From the NCBI GenBank assembly GCA_017654125.1, contig JAFNYX010000002.1, positions 70,188 through 120,090 on the forward strand: a stretch of DNA of 49,903 bases, written 5' to 3'. Source of the DNA: Alistipes sp. GTDB lineage: Bacteria; Bacteroidota; Bacteroidia; Bacteroidales; Rikenellaceae. The notes under the pieces are model-generated. The model had not been told where the DNA came from and ran no database searches. It was given only the letters and a program-made list of their open reading frames with translations. Position 1 is the stretch's first letter; each line of letters opens with the position of its first letter. The position numbers and the translations under genes were made by a program. Positions 9,312 through 18,011 of this stretch are shown here, piece after piece.

Positions 9312-10283
9312 ATGGCTAACAAATTTTTAGTGGCACCCGCACCGCACGTGCACGGCTCGCAATCGACAGCCCGCCTGATGGGCGACGTCATAATTGCGCT
9401 CCTGCCGGCGCTTGCCGTTTCGGTGAGGGTATTCGGATGGAACGTACTTGCAGTGACGGCAGTCTCGATTGCAAGTTGCGTACTGCTCGAATTTCTGGTA
9501 CAGCGTTTCCTCGTCAAAGGTCCGCTGACCATCAACAACTTTTCGGCCGTAGTGACGGGTCTGTTGCTTGCAATGAACCTTCCGGCAAACATTCCTCTGT
9601 GGATTGTCGTTATTGGCGCAATCGTAGCTATCGGTGTGGCAAAAATGCCATTCGGCGGATTGGGTAAGAATCCGTTCAATCCGGCTCTGGCAGCGCGCGT
9701 ATTCCTACTCATCGCCTATCCGGTACAGATGACCTCGTTCCCTGCGCCGAAAATGGAGGGAATCGCCGATGCATTCTCCGGCGCAACCCCGCTCGCAGCA
9801 GCAAAGGCACAGATGGTGACCTTCGCCGATACGGATATGCTGGGCTTGTTCACGGGTACAATAGGCGGCTCAATGGGTGAGATTTCGGCTATGGCCTTGT
9901 TGCTCGGCGGTCTGTATCTGCTCGTACGTCGCGTAATTACGTGGCATATTCCGGTGGCAGTGCTTGGCTCGATGGGCATCTTCGCTGCAATCTATGCGCT
10001 CTGTGCGTTGGATGGTGGCGCAACTACGCTCTACTTCACCGCATTCCACTTGCTCGCCGGAGGCGCAATTCTCGGTGCGGTGTTTATGGCGACCGACTAT
10101 GTAACCTCTCCGATGACGCCAAAGGGTATGCTCATCTATGGTGTCGGTATCGGTGCAATCACGATGTGCATCCGCTTGTGGGGCGCATATCCGGAGGGTA
10201 TGTCGTTCGCTATCCTCATCATGAATTCGGTGGTGCCTCTCATTAACAAGTATGTCAAACCAAAGCGTTTCGGCGCACGATAA
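9312..10283 (+). CDS. rnfD: Rnf electron transport complex subunit D
   Basis: 323 aa, strongly hydrophobic with about nine membrane segments; NqrB/RnfD family. The conserved SGAT motif (DAFSGATPLAAAK, near residue 160) is where FMN is attached covalently to Thr in characterised relatives. It sits between rnfC and rnfG in the usual order for the complex. Confidence 0.96.
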   Translation: MANKFLVAPAPHVHGSQSTARLMGDVIIALLPALAVSVRVFGWNVLAVTAVSIASCVLLEFLVQRFLVKGPLTINNFSAVVTGLLLAMNLPANIPLWIVVIGAIVAIGVAKMPFGGLGKNPFNPALAARVFLLIAYPVQMTSFPAPKMEGIADAFSGATPLAAAKAQMVTFADTDMLGLFTGTIGGSMGEISAMALLLGGLYLLVRRVITWHIPVAVLGSMGIFAAIYALCALDGGATTLYFTAFHLLAGGAILGAVFMATDYVTSPMTPKGMLIYGVGIGAITMCIRLWGAYPEGMSFAILIMNSVVPLINKYVKPKRFGAR

Positions 10284-10301
10284 ACAAAGGAGGCAGAAGA
10301 G

Positions 10302-10928
10302 ATGAAAAGTTCATTGAAAAATATGGTCATGGTGCTTGGCGCCATCACGTTTATCTCGGCAGCGTGCGTCGGTGCAGTCAATATGATTACCGAGCAGGCG
10401 ATTGCCGATGCAAAGGTACGTGCGACGAATGCGGCACTCGAAGCAGTTTTGCCGACATTCGAGCGCACCGAGTCGTGGACGACAGAAGCCGATGGCCTGC
10501 AACTGACAATCAATAAGGCAATCGTGGGCGAGCAGACGGTAGGTTTCGCCGTTGAGAGCATCTCGAAGAATGGCTTTGGTGGCGCAGTTCGCCTGATGGT
10601 CGGCTTCGATGCGGAGGGTCGCATACTCAACATCAACGTACTCGAACAAACCGAGACTCCGGGCCTCGGCACGAAGATGTGCGATGAGGGCAACCCGCTA
10701 CTCACAAGTTTCAAGGATAAGTTGGCTGCCGATATGAAGATGAGTGTCCGCAAGGATGGTGGCGATGTAGATGCACTGACCGCCGCAACCATCTCCTCGC
10801 GTGCATATACCGAGGCAGTCGCTCGTGCATACGAGGCATTCAAGGTTGCAAGTGGCGCACAAAGCACGGCAAATGCCGTAACGGGCGCGTCGCAACAAAA
10901 AGAGAAAGGAGGAGAGCATGGAAAATAG
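10302..10928 (+). CDS. rnfG: Rnf electron transport complex subunit G (FMN-binding)
   Basis: 208 aa. An N-terminal membrane anchor (residues about 5-27) is followed by an FMN-binding domain. The flavinylation motif reads DALTAATISSRAYTEAV; the usual form is SGAT or TGAT, so the Gly is Ala here while the acceptor Thr remains. ETPGLGTKM, typical of the family, is also present. The stop codon overlaps the start of rnfE by 11 bases, which suggests translational coupling. Confidence 0.95.
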   Translation: MKSSLKNMVMVLGAITFISAACVGAVNMITEQAIADAKVRATNAALEAVLPTFERTESWTTEADGLQLTINKAIVGEQTVGFAVESISKNGFGGAVRLMVGFDAEGRILNINVLEQTETPGLGTKMCDEGNPLLTSFKDKLAADMKMSVRKDGGDVDALTAATISSRAYTEAVARAYEAFKVASGAQSTANAVTGASQQKEKGGEHGK

Positions 10929-11556
10929 TGTAAATATTCAGCAGGCGGCCGAACCGAAGCGTTCGTTGCTCCGCGAAAAGTTGCTTCTCACGTGGAGAGG
11001 CGTCATCAAGGAGAATCCGACCTTCGTTTTGGTACTCGGTATGTGTCCGACGCTCGGTACGACAACCAGCGCAACGAATGGTTTGGGTATGGGTGTTGCG
11101 ACTATGGCGGTGCTCATCATGTCGAACATCGTGATTTCGATAATCAAAAACGTCATTCCGGACAAGGTGCGTATTCCGGCATTCATCGTCGTGATTGCCT
11201 CGTTCGTAACGGTGATTCAGATGCTGATGCAGGCTTACGTTCCGTCGTTGTACGCAGCACTTGGTGTGTTTATTCCGCTCATCGTGGTAAACTGTATCAT
11301 TCTCGGTCGCGCGGAGGCATTCGCATCGAAGAACGGCGTACTCGACTCGGCACTCGACGGCGTAGGTATCGGCTTGGGCTTTACCCTGTCGCTGACGGTA
11401 ATCGGTGCGGTGCGTGAGTTGCTCGGCAGTGGTGCCATCTTCGGTTATTCGCTCGGCATCGGAGAGTATATGCCACTCGTATTCGTTCTGGCTCCGGGTG
11501 CGTTCCTCGTACTTGGCTTTTTGATGGTATTGTTCAACAAATTCTTGAAGAAGTAA
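10918..11556 (+). CDS. rnfE: Rnf electron transport complex subunit E
   Basis: 212 aa integral membrane protein of the RnfE/NqrD family, with about six helices and the conserved LGMCPTLGTTTSATNGLGMG segment near its N-terminus (an expected cysteine-containing motif close to the membrane 2Fe-2S site). The ATG at 10918 lies inside the end of rnfG. Confidence 0.95.
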   Translation: MENSVNIQQAAEPKRSLLREKLLLTWRGVIKENPTFVLVLGMCPTLGTTTSATNGLGMGVATMAVLIMSNIVISIIKNVIPDKVRIPAFIVVIASFVTVIQMLMQAYVPSLYAALGVFIPLIVVNCIILGRAEAFASKNGVLDSALDGVGIGLGFTLSLTVIGAVRELLGSGAIFGYSLGIGEYMPLVFVLAPGAFLVLGFLMVLFNKFLKK

Positions 11557-11560
11557 GCGT

Positions 11561-12133
11561 ATGGAGTATTTTGCAATTATCATAGGTGCGATATTCGTAA
11601 ATAACGTCGTACTCGCACAATTCCTTGGCATCTGTCCGTTCCTCGGCGTATCGTCGAAGGTTGAGACCTCGATGGGTATGGGTGCAGCTGTAACCTTCGT
11701 TATGGCCCTCTCGTCGATTGTCGTATGGCTCATTCAGGAGTTTATCCTCGCGCCGCTCGGCATCGAGTACATGCAGACCATCGTCTTCATTTTGGTTATC
11801 GCCGCTCTGGTTCAGATGGTGGAGATTGTCCTCAAAAAGGTATCGCCGGCGCTCTATCAGGCACTCGGCATCTTCCTGCCGCTCATCACAACCAACTGCG
11901 CCGTGTTGGGTGTTGCGATTCTGATGATTCAGAAGGAGTATTCGCTCTTGGAGGGTCTGTTGTACAGCGTATCGACTGCTATCGGCTTTGCGCTTGCTCT
12001 GGTAATCTTTGCCGGTCTGCGCGAGCGTTTGGAGTTCGAAGAGGTGCCAAAGGCTTTCGATGGTGTGCCAATCGCACTCATCACCGCATCGTTGCTTGCA
12101 ATGGCATTTATGGGTTTCAGCGGTTTGGTGTAA
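11561..12133 (+). CDS. rnfA: Rnf electron transport complex subunit A
   Basis: 190 aa integral membrane protein of the RnfA/NqrE family with six predicted helices. The conserved segments NNVVLAQFLGICPFLGVS and TTNCAVLGVA are present; their cysteines bind the intramembrane 2Fe-2S cluster shared with RnfE in related complexes. It starts 4 bp after rnfE and completes the set B-C-D-G-E-A. Confidence 0.96.
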   Translation: MEYFAIIIGAIFVNNVVLAQFLGICPFLGVSSKVETSMGMGAAVTFVMALSSIVVWLIQEFILAPLGIEYMQTIVFILVIAALVQMVEIVLKKVSPALYQALGIFLPLITTNCAVLGVAILMIQKEYSLLEGLLYSVSTAIGFALALVIFAGLRERLEFEEVPKAFDGVPIALITASLLAMAFMGFSGLV

Positions 12134-12168
12134 GCACCTCCGCAGTTAATAATACAAAACAAACGAAT

Positions 12169-12753
12169 ATGAAGAAGTACATCATTTTGCTTGTGGCAGT
12201 CATGAGTATATCCGCGCAAGCACAGGCACAGGATTGGCTCAATGCAATCAAGAAGGTAGCAACCGAAGCAGTCGATAAGGCAACGGGGGGCAAGCTCACA
12301 GCCGTAGCAATCAACGGAACGTGGAGTTATTCGGCTCCGGCCGTACGCCTCGGTGGCAATAACACGCTCGCCGATCTGAGTGGCTCGGCAATCGGCGCAA
12401 CACTCGGCAGCAAGATGCAGAGCACGTTCGAAAAAATCGGTGTAAAGAAGGGTTTCTGCTCGATTACATTCAATAGCGACGGTACATTCTCGATGCCGGT
12501 AAAGGGCAAGAGCGTGAGCGGAACATACACGTTCGACCCATCGACTCACGTTGTAAAACTCACGATTGGCAAGATCGGTACCATCAACGGCTATGCCTAT
12601 ATCAGCGGTCAGCAGTTGCAGCTCGTATTCTCGGTCGATAAGTTCACGAAGTTTGTCGTAAATCTCGGCTCGAAGATTTCGGCTCTGAACAGTATCACTT
12701 CGTTGCTCAAACAGTACGAGAATGCATGTCTCGGCTTCGAGTTTAGCAAATAG
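12169..12753 (+). CDS. DUF4923-type secreted protein of unknown function
   Basis: 194 aa from the ATG at 12169. A signal peptide is visible (MKKYIILLVAVMSISAQAQA, cleavage likely after AQA). The mature part has a short helical start (DWLNAIKKVATEAVDKATG) and a lipocalin-like beta-rich body with GTWSYSAPAVRL and FNSDGTFSMP, which resembles the DUF4923 family common in Bacteroidales. It lies 35 bp after rnfA with no terminator between, so it is probably cotranscribed with the rnf genes. Function is unknown; a periplasmic or surface role is inferred from the signal only. Confidence 0.82.
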   Translation: MKKYIILLVAVMSISAQAQAQDWLNAIKKVATEAVDKATGGKLTAVAINGTWSYSAPAVRLGGNNTLADLSGSAIGATLGSKMQSTFEKIGVKKGFCSITFNSDGTFSMPVKGKSVSGTYTFDPSTHVVKLTIGKIGTINGYAYISGQQLQLVFSVDKFTKFVVNLGSKISALNSITSLLKQYENACLGFEFSK

Positions 12754-12781
12754 TCGAACACCAAACAAGACAACAAAAAAG

Positions 12782-12809
12782 GCTCTTCCCATTCGGGAGA
12801 GCTTTTTTT
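12782..12809 (+). terminator. Rho-independent terminator closing the nadE-rnf run
   Basis: GCTCTTCCC-ATTC-GGGAGAGC hairpin followed by seven T residues. Confidence 0.88.
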
Positions 12810-12818
12810 GGCATCATT

Positions 12819-13209
12819 ACCCAAAATTTGTATTTTAGGTGAGGGGGTACTTTCGCTCGCCTTGATTGGAGGCGAAGGGTTGTACTTGACGTACTACCCT
12901 TTGCCGACAAGAGAGGTAGCGGCAGTAAACACCGCATACAATAGTTTTTACCCAAAAATTGTATTTTAGGCGTGGGTTTACAACGCTCTTGGTTTCGGAC
13001 CGGAGGGAGCATACTGCGCGTATGTGACCTTCGGAACGCAAACCAAAGAAGGCAGTAAACACCGCATACAATAGTTTTTACCCAAAAATTGTATTTTAGG
13101 CGTGGGTTTACAACGCTCGGCGGAATTGACGGCGATGGGCTGTACTCCACGTACAGCCCATTGTCGGCATATTACGTTAGCGGCAGTAAACACCGCATAA
13201 AATCAATTT
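12819..13209. repeat. Array A: three tandem ~130-bp repeats with variable hairpin cores
   Basis: Units at 12819-12949, 12950-13079 and 13080-13209 (131, 130 and about 130 bp). Each begins ACCCAAAA(A/T)TTGTATTTTAGG and ends GGCAGTAAACACCGCATA. The middle differs between units, yet each middle folds into a hairpin with a 5-base loop: AAGGGTTGTAC/GTACTACCCTT in unit 1, GAGGGAGCATAC/GTATGTGACCTTC (imperfect) in unit 2, ATGGGCTGTAC/GTACAGCCCAT (perfect, 11 bp) in unit 3. The unit 2 core also occurs in array B at 32846-33214. The array fills the gap between two convergent genes and I see no real gene in it. Confidence 0.93.
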
Positions 13210-16200
13210 TTATAGCCAGTCATTCGCCGTAAATGTATCCTTCGGCGCATTCGGCACGTTCGGGAAGTAGGTAACACCCGTAAGAGCTTCGAGGTCTCGG
13301 ATGGACATCATATCGCCGGCACCCGGCTTGTGCCCCTTTGCCATCTTGTGACAGATGGTAAACGCCACGCACTGCAACTCCGAGGCTGAGCAATCCTGAA
13401 CACGCTTGCCCGTATTACCCTTCTTGGTGCGCAACAGAGCGTAGTAGAACATCGTCGGGCACGAAACGCCACTACGACCACCGAACGAAATCTTCGATGG
13501 AGAGGCCGAAGCACCATTCTTCGAGAACGAATCGAAATAGCAACCGATAACAGTATAGAGCGTATCGAAGCAGACGAGGCCATCCACGTGGTCTTCGAGG
13601 TTGTTCCACGCGCCACCGCCCGTATTGAAAGTGTCGGCGTATTGCGGAGCGATATTCGAATAGTAGAATACCTGCTTGTTGGTTGCTACGGACGAAGTAC
13701 GCTCGGCCGAGCCAACCATATGGCCCTTATTACAGCCGCCTCCCGTATTCTTGCTACTATACTGGACACTGCTCGGAATCTCCGGATCGACCTTATACGA
13801 GTCGTTACGACCCGAGCCACCGACATACATCGAGTGACGTGGCGCAGCTACCCATAGCGGACAGATATACTTGCTGCTGTAACATACTGTAAAATTACGT
13901 GCCGAGTCATTGCGCTGGGCATTCTTTTCACCTCCGGCGCAGAGGTGCGATGCGTAGTAGAGCGTATTGTCCTTATCGTGAACACCGTTATCGTCCTCGT
14001 CGAACATAACCGGAAGCTCCGCCCACGAATATTTCGTCGCCGGCACAACCGAAGCGTCTGTAATCGTAAAGGATGCCGACTCGCTCTTATAGGTTACACC
14101 GTCCACAATTGCGTATGCGTAGTAGGAGTACGAGCCAACGGCAAGCGAGGTGAGCGACACCGATGGCGAAAGCGTTGTTCCGCACGAGATGCTCGTGTAC
14201 GAAGCCGACGACGAGAGTTTATACGCGATACCCGTCTCGGTTATCGGCGTGGAACCCGTATAGGTTATCGTAGCAGAGAGCGTTGCCTTACCGTCAGCCT
14301 TTGCCGATGAGGTAGCAGCCGTTACAATCGCCTTCACTGCGGAGAATGATGGCTCGACAGAGGTATCCACATCAGGAGTTGTCACACTACCACCGCAAGT
14401 GATGGTAATGGCCGTAATACGCGCACAATTCTTCGAACGCAGAAAGAGTTGCGTATAGTCCACATCCGTAATCTCACACGAAGCCGTTGTGCCACTACCC
14501 TTGAAGGTCTTAACAACGCCCGAAGCGTTGGTCGAACCCTTCTCCGTACAGAGGTAGAGATCGCCCGTATATGATTCGCTGAACGCGAGTTCCACCTTGC
14601 GAATCGGCGACGAGAAGAGTGGTGTACCGATATATGCAACCTTGCCGCCATTGAGTTGGAAATACGTCTTATAGCAACAGATTGCCCACGTGCCGTAATC
14701 GTTCTTATAATCTTTTGGTGAGCCATAACCCGCAACGTAATCCTTTGCCTCCTCGTAGGTGAGCGTAGCAATCATCTGGTCAGTCGGCGGAGTGTATCCA
14801 TCCACAACGAAGGTCGAGGCGTCGCTTTGATAGGTCTTCGAGTCGATGACCGCATAAGCGTAGTAGTTGTACGAGCCATCGGAGAGTGCCGTAAGCGACA
14901 CGGACGGCGTGAGCGTCGTTCCGCACGAAACAAGCGTATAATCCGACGTGGTAGTCGTCTTATAAGCAATACCCGTCTCGGTCACGGTCTTTGTTCCCTC
15001 GTAGGCGATTGTTGCCGCGAGCGTTGCCTTACCATCCTTCTTGCCCAAACCCGTTATAGCAGTAGTTTTCGGAGTGGAGAGTGTGAATGTCGGTTCAACC
15101 TCCGGCTCCGGTTCCGGCTCCGGCTCTGTTGCCGTGCCACCATGCGTTACCGTAATGGAGGTAATATAACATACGCCCTCCGAACGGATAAAGAGTTGCT
15201 TGTATGTCGTCGGATTTTGGAGTTTGATGCTCATCGATGTATCGCTCGGACCCGCCTCGGTCTGCACAATACCCATCTCGTTGGTTGTACCACACTCGGT
15301 GCAGAGGTAAATCGAACCACGGAACGACGACTTGAAGGTAAGGTCGATTGCCGAAATTGCACCCGAAAACTCCGGCGTACCGATATAGGACACCTTGCCG
15401 TCGTTGATTTGGAACGCACTGTTATCATGAGCGCAAATAATCCACGTACCGTACTTATTGGTGTAATTCGTCGGATTCTTATAGCCCGAGACTTTATGCG
15501 AGGCCTCGGCGTAGGTGAGCATCGCTTGCTGGATGGTCGGAATCTCGGTACGGTTCTTACAATTCGAAAGATTGACATTTACGTCGTAGTACGTATTACG
15601 CTCCGTCTTGCGCGAATAGTCATAGCGATAGGTCGCCTTATCGGTCGTTATGACCAACTCGCCCGTATAGTCGCCCGGAGCCACAACCATATATATCGGC
15701 TCGGCTGCCGCCTTTGCATTGCCCAGCGTGTACGTCTCGTCGAGCGTAACGGTAACGCACTTATCGTCGTAGCCACCAATTGTAAGCAGGCCGGCTGTCA
15801 AATCGGTCACGAACTCACCTGCCAGAGGCGTCGTTGTCGTATATGCCACCGAGCGCACCTTTTCGCCCGCATAATCACCCGAAGCGTAGAGGTTAAAGCG
15901 CAGAAGCGAACCGAGAGGTCGCACTCGAACGGGCACATCCTGCTCGCCCACCGACAACAGATAAGGGTCACCCACCATCGGCATCGCATCACCACAGAAC
16001 TCGCCCGCAGCCGAGATACGTTGTTCGGCAGGGATGCTCATCGCAACAGCACTCGGAGCCGTCGAAGCGTTATCTTGCGAATATGGCAGATAGGTGTACA
16101 TCACATCTGCCACCTCGAATGAATGGACAGCAGTCGAACAGTGTGCCAAGCCCCACTCGTCGAGCGTAATTGATGCCTTGGCATTTAGAGTCGGGGTTTG

Positions 16201-16410
16201 CGAGGCGATATAGACACCCAACTGCTCGTTACCAATCCACACATAGCGGTCGCCCTCCATCGTCACGCGGTCGAAAATACGCGAGTCGAGATCGGCACGA
16301 AACGAGAGTTGATACTTCGGCAGGAATTGGTCCTCAACACCCATATCGCCACTGCACGCTGCCAGAATCATCGCAGCACACATTATAACACTCAGATAAA
16401 ATCTACGCAT
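13210..16410 (-). CDS. Surface lipoprotein DNA/RNA non-specific endonuclease with duplicated accessory modules
   Basis: 1066 aa from the ATG at 16410, chosen because GGAGG lies 8-9 bases upstream and the protein then begins with a lipoprotein signal (lipobox LAAC). Residues about 25-300 resemble fimbrillin-like domains. Then follow two copies of a pair: a ~135-aa beta module (GYKNPTNYTNKYGTWIICA; GYGSPKDYKNDYGTWAICC) and a ~100-aa Fn3-like module (GIAYKTTTTSDYTLVSCGTT; GIAYKLSSSASYTSISCGTT), joined by a Glu-Pro linker. The last ~250 residues are a NUC1-type nuclease: CNKGHM with catalytic His897 (DRGH in most relatives), NIAPQ, and WNNLE for Mg binding. It should cut nucleic acid at the cell surface or outside. 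Preceding codons up to 16476 are not a convincing start. Confidence 0.88.
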   Translation of the reverse strand: MRRFYLSVIMCAAMILAACSGDMGVEDQFLPKYQLSFRADLDSRIFDRVTMEGDRYVWIGNEQLGVYIASQTPTLNAKASITLDEWGLAHCSTAVHSFEVADVMYTYLPYSQDNASTAPSAVAMSIPAEQRISAAGEFCGDAMPMVGDPYLLSVGEQDVPVRVRPLGSLLRFNLYASGDYAGEKVRSVAYTTTTPLAGEFVTDLTAGLLTIGGYDDKCVTVTLDETYTLGNAKAAAEPIYMVVAPGDYTGELVITTDKATYRYDYSRKTERNTYYDVNVNLSNCKNRTEIPTIQQAMLTYAEASHKVSGYKNPTNYTNKYGTWIICAHDNSAFQINDGKVSYIGTPEFSGAISAIDLTFKSSFRGSIYLCTECGTTNEMGIVQTEAGPSDTSMSIKLQNPTTYKQLFIRSEGVCYITSITVTHGGTATEPEPEPEPEVEPTFTLSTPKTTAITGLGKKDGKATLAATIAYEGTKTVTETGIAYKTTTTSDYTLVSCGTTLTPSVSLTALSDGSYNYYAYAVIDSKTYQSDASTFVVDGYTPPTDQMIATLTYEEAKDYVAGYGSPKDYKNDYGTWAICCYKTYFQLNGGKVAYIGTPLFSSPIRKVELAFSESYTGDLYLCTEKGSTNASGVVKTFKGSGTTASCEITDVDYTQLFLRSKNCARITAITITCGGSVTTPDVDTSVEPSFSAVKAIVTAATSSAKADGKATLSATITYTGSTPITETGIAYKLSSSASYTSISCGTTLSPSVSLTSLAVGSYSYYAYAIVDGVTYKSESASFTITDASVVPATKYSWAELPVMFDEDDNGVHDKDNTLYYASHLCAGGEKNAQRNDSARNFTVCYSSKYICPLWVAAPRHSMYVGGSGRNDSYKVDPEIPSSVQYSSKNTGGGCNKGHMVGSAERTSSVATNKQVFYYSNIAPQYADTFNTGGGAWNNLEDHVDGLVCFDTLYTVIGCYFDSFSKNGASASPSKISFGGRSGVSCPTMFYYALLRTKKGNTGKRVQDCSASELQCVAFTICHKMAKGHKPGAGDMMSIRDLEALTGVTYFPNVPNAPKDTFTANDWL

Positions 16411-16469
16411 TGCGCTATCCTCCATCTTTTTAGTTTTATGACATATATCGCCGCACGAACAACAAGCGG

Positions 16470-16485
16470 CAAACATACAAAAATA
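16470..16485 (-). promoter_or_regulatory. Two adjacent -7-like boxes before the nuclease gene
   Basis: On the minus strand the sequence holds TATTTTTG (16478-16485) and TATGTTTG (16470-16477), both fitting TAnnTTTG, 60-75 bp before the chosen start. They lie upstream of the chosen start but around the longer one at 16476, which favours the shorter protein. Confidence 0.45.
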
Positions 16486-16510
16486 CTAATTTTTTCTATG
16501 ATTAGTGTAT

Positions 16511-17821
16511 TTACACCCGCTTTTCTTTCATCACTGCCGCCGAGCGCGGGAAGCCGAATACAATTGCAACCACGACCATCACACCAAGAGCCATCGGATA
16601 ATACAGGTGTGGGATTATCGCAACAGGCGAAACCGACGCCAAACCTGCTGCCATAAGCAACTGTGCGCCGTACGGAATAACGCCCTGAACAAAGCACGAT
16701 GCAGTATCCATCAACGATGCGCTCTTACGCGCCGTCACACCATACTTCTGCGACAGGTCGCGCGCAATAGGTCCGACCGTAAGGATTGCAATCGTATTAT
16801 TTGCCGTGCATATGTTGGTAAGAGCGGTAAGCAACGCGATAATCGCTTCGGCTCCTCTACTCGACGAGATGCGTCGCGTCAGTCGGTCAATCAAAAAATC
16901 AAAGCCACCTGCCGAACGCACAAGGTTCATCAGTCCTCCTGCAAACAACGTCACAAGTATCAACTCGCACATCGACGCAAGTCCTTCGCCGGCCGCCGTA
17001 AATAGCGTGAGCCCCGTATAGCCATCGTACATGAGTCCTATGGCATCTGTTACAATGATACCAATCAACAGCACCATCAACACATTCACGCCAAAGAGTG
17101 CCAACAATATAACGAGTATATACGGCAACGCCTTAAACCACTCGGCCCCCTCCGGCACACTAACCACTCCCTCCATCGCATTGCCGAACAGATAAAGTGC
17201 GAGTGTCGCCAACGCAGCCGGCAGTACCAAAACGAAGTTCGTGCGGAACTTATCCTTCATTCGGCAACCCTGACTCTGCGTCGCCGCAATAGTTGTATCG
17301 GAGATAAACGAGAGATTGTCACCAAAGAACGCTCCACCCACGACAATAGCAACCAACCACGCAACATCGCAACCCACGGCCTCCGCCATAGCCGTAACGA
17401 CAGGCGTCAGGGCAACAATAGTTCCGACCGACGTACCGATTGCCATCGAGATAAAGCACGCTGCAACAAATATTCCCGCCGGTAGATAGGCACTCGGCAC
17501 AAAACGTAGCGTAAGAGCAACTGTTGCATCGACCGCACCCATCGCCTTGGCCGACGAGGCAAAAATTCCCGCCAAGCAGAATATCCAGACCATGTACATA
17601 ATGTCCGGATTGGCTGCACCCTTCGTAAAAAGGCCTATGCGCTCCTGAAAATTATAGTCACGCAGCAACGCGATGGCATAAACAATAGCCACCACAAAAC
17701 CGACACTTATCGGAACACGATAAAAGTCGCCCGCCAACCATGCACCCAACAGATAGACCGCCAACAGCACAACAATCGGAGAAAGGGCAATCAGACCGCG
17801 ACGTGTAGATATGTTTGTCAT
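16511..17821 (-). CDS. NhaC-family Na+/H+ antiporter
   Basis: 436 aa with about eleven membrane segments. The NhaC family signature region is clear (GGAFFGDNLSFISDTTIAATQ, split here near residues 155-175), along with GTSVGTIVALTPV and a late ANNTIAILTVGP segment. Such proteins exchange Na+ (or in some members other substrates, such as malate with lactate) for H+ at the inner membrane. It could draw on an ion gradient set up by Rnf, but it is a separate transcription unit on the other strand. The substrate is inferred from family only. Confidence 0.85.
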   Translation of the reverse strand: MTNISTRRGLIALSPIVVLLAVYLLGAWLAGDFYRVPISVGFVVAIVYAIALLRDYNFQERIGLFTKGAANPDIMYMVWIFCLAGIFASSAKAMGAVDATVALTLRFVPSAYLPAGIFVAACFISMAIGTSVGTIVALTPVVTAMAEAVGCDVAWLVAIVVGGAFFGDNLSFISDTTIAATQSQGCRMKDKFRTNFVLVLPAALATLALYLFGNAMEGVVSVPEGAEWFKALPYILVILLALFGVNVLMVLLIGIIVTDAIGLMYDGYTGLTLFTAAGEGLASMCELILVTLFAGGLMNLVRSAGGFDFLIDRLTRRISSSRGAEAIIALLTALTNICTANNTIAILTVGPIARDLSQKYGVTARKSASLMDTASCFVQGVIPYGAQLLMAAGLASVSPVAIIPHLYYPMALGVMVVVAIVFGFPRSAAVMKEKRV

Positions 17822-17878
17822 TCTCTTATTTTTCTCTATTAGTTGGCCTCGGAGACCAAACCGTTACAAATTCGGATG

Positions 17879-17886
17879 CAAAGGTA
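17879..17886 (-). promoter_or_regulatory. Candidate -7 box for the antiporter gene
   Basis: Minus strand TACCTTTG fits TAnnTTTG 58 bp before the start. A TTTG lies upstream at 17912-17915, about 5 bp farther than ideal. Confidence 0.5.
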
Positions 17887-17947
17887 CGAAATTGTCCGAA
17901 ACCCTCTCTCTCAAAGCAGTTTATTTTGAAGAAAAAGTGTTTTCTCT

Positions 17948-17981
17948 CAAAAAAAGAGCGACCCTCCTTGCGGAGAGTCGC
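17948..17981 (-). terminator. Rho-independent terminator of the SusCD locus
   Basis: On the minus strand GCGACTCTCC-GCAA-GGAGGGTCGC is followed by a T-rich run (A-run 17948-17955 on the plus strand), 30 bp after the last gene of the locus. Confidence 0.85.
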
Positions 17982-18011
17982 CCCTTTGGGTTATTCTACC
18001 CTACCAAGCTA

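Noticed and set aside
12743-13193. Short minus-strand frames through array A with repeated peptide patterns.
   Set aside because: The peptide repeats simply reflect the DNA repeat; frames differ between units, and no ribosome-binding site or family signal is seen.
12819-13209. Possible CRISPR array.
   Set aside because: Units are ~130 bp with conserved ends and hairpin centres, without short identical repeats and unique spacers, and no cas genes are present.
16411-16476. Longer N-terminus of the surface nuclease.
   Set aside because: It would bury the lipoprotein signal 22 residues in, and the later ATG has a good GGAGG site.
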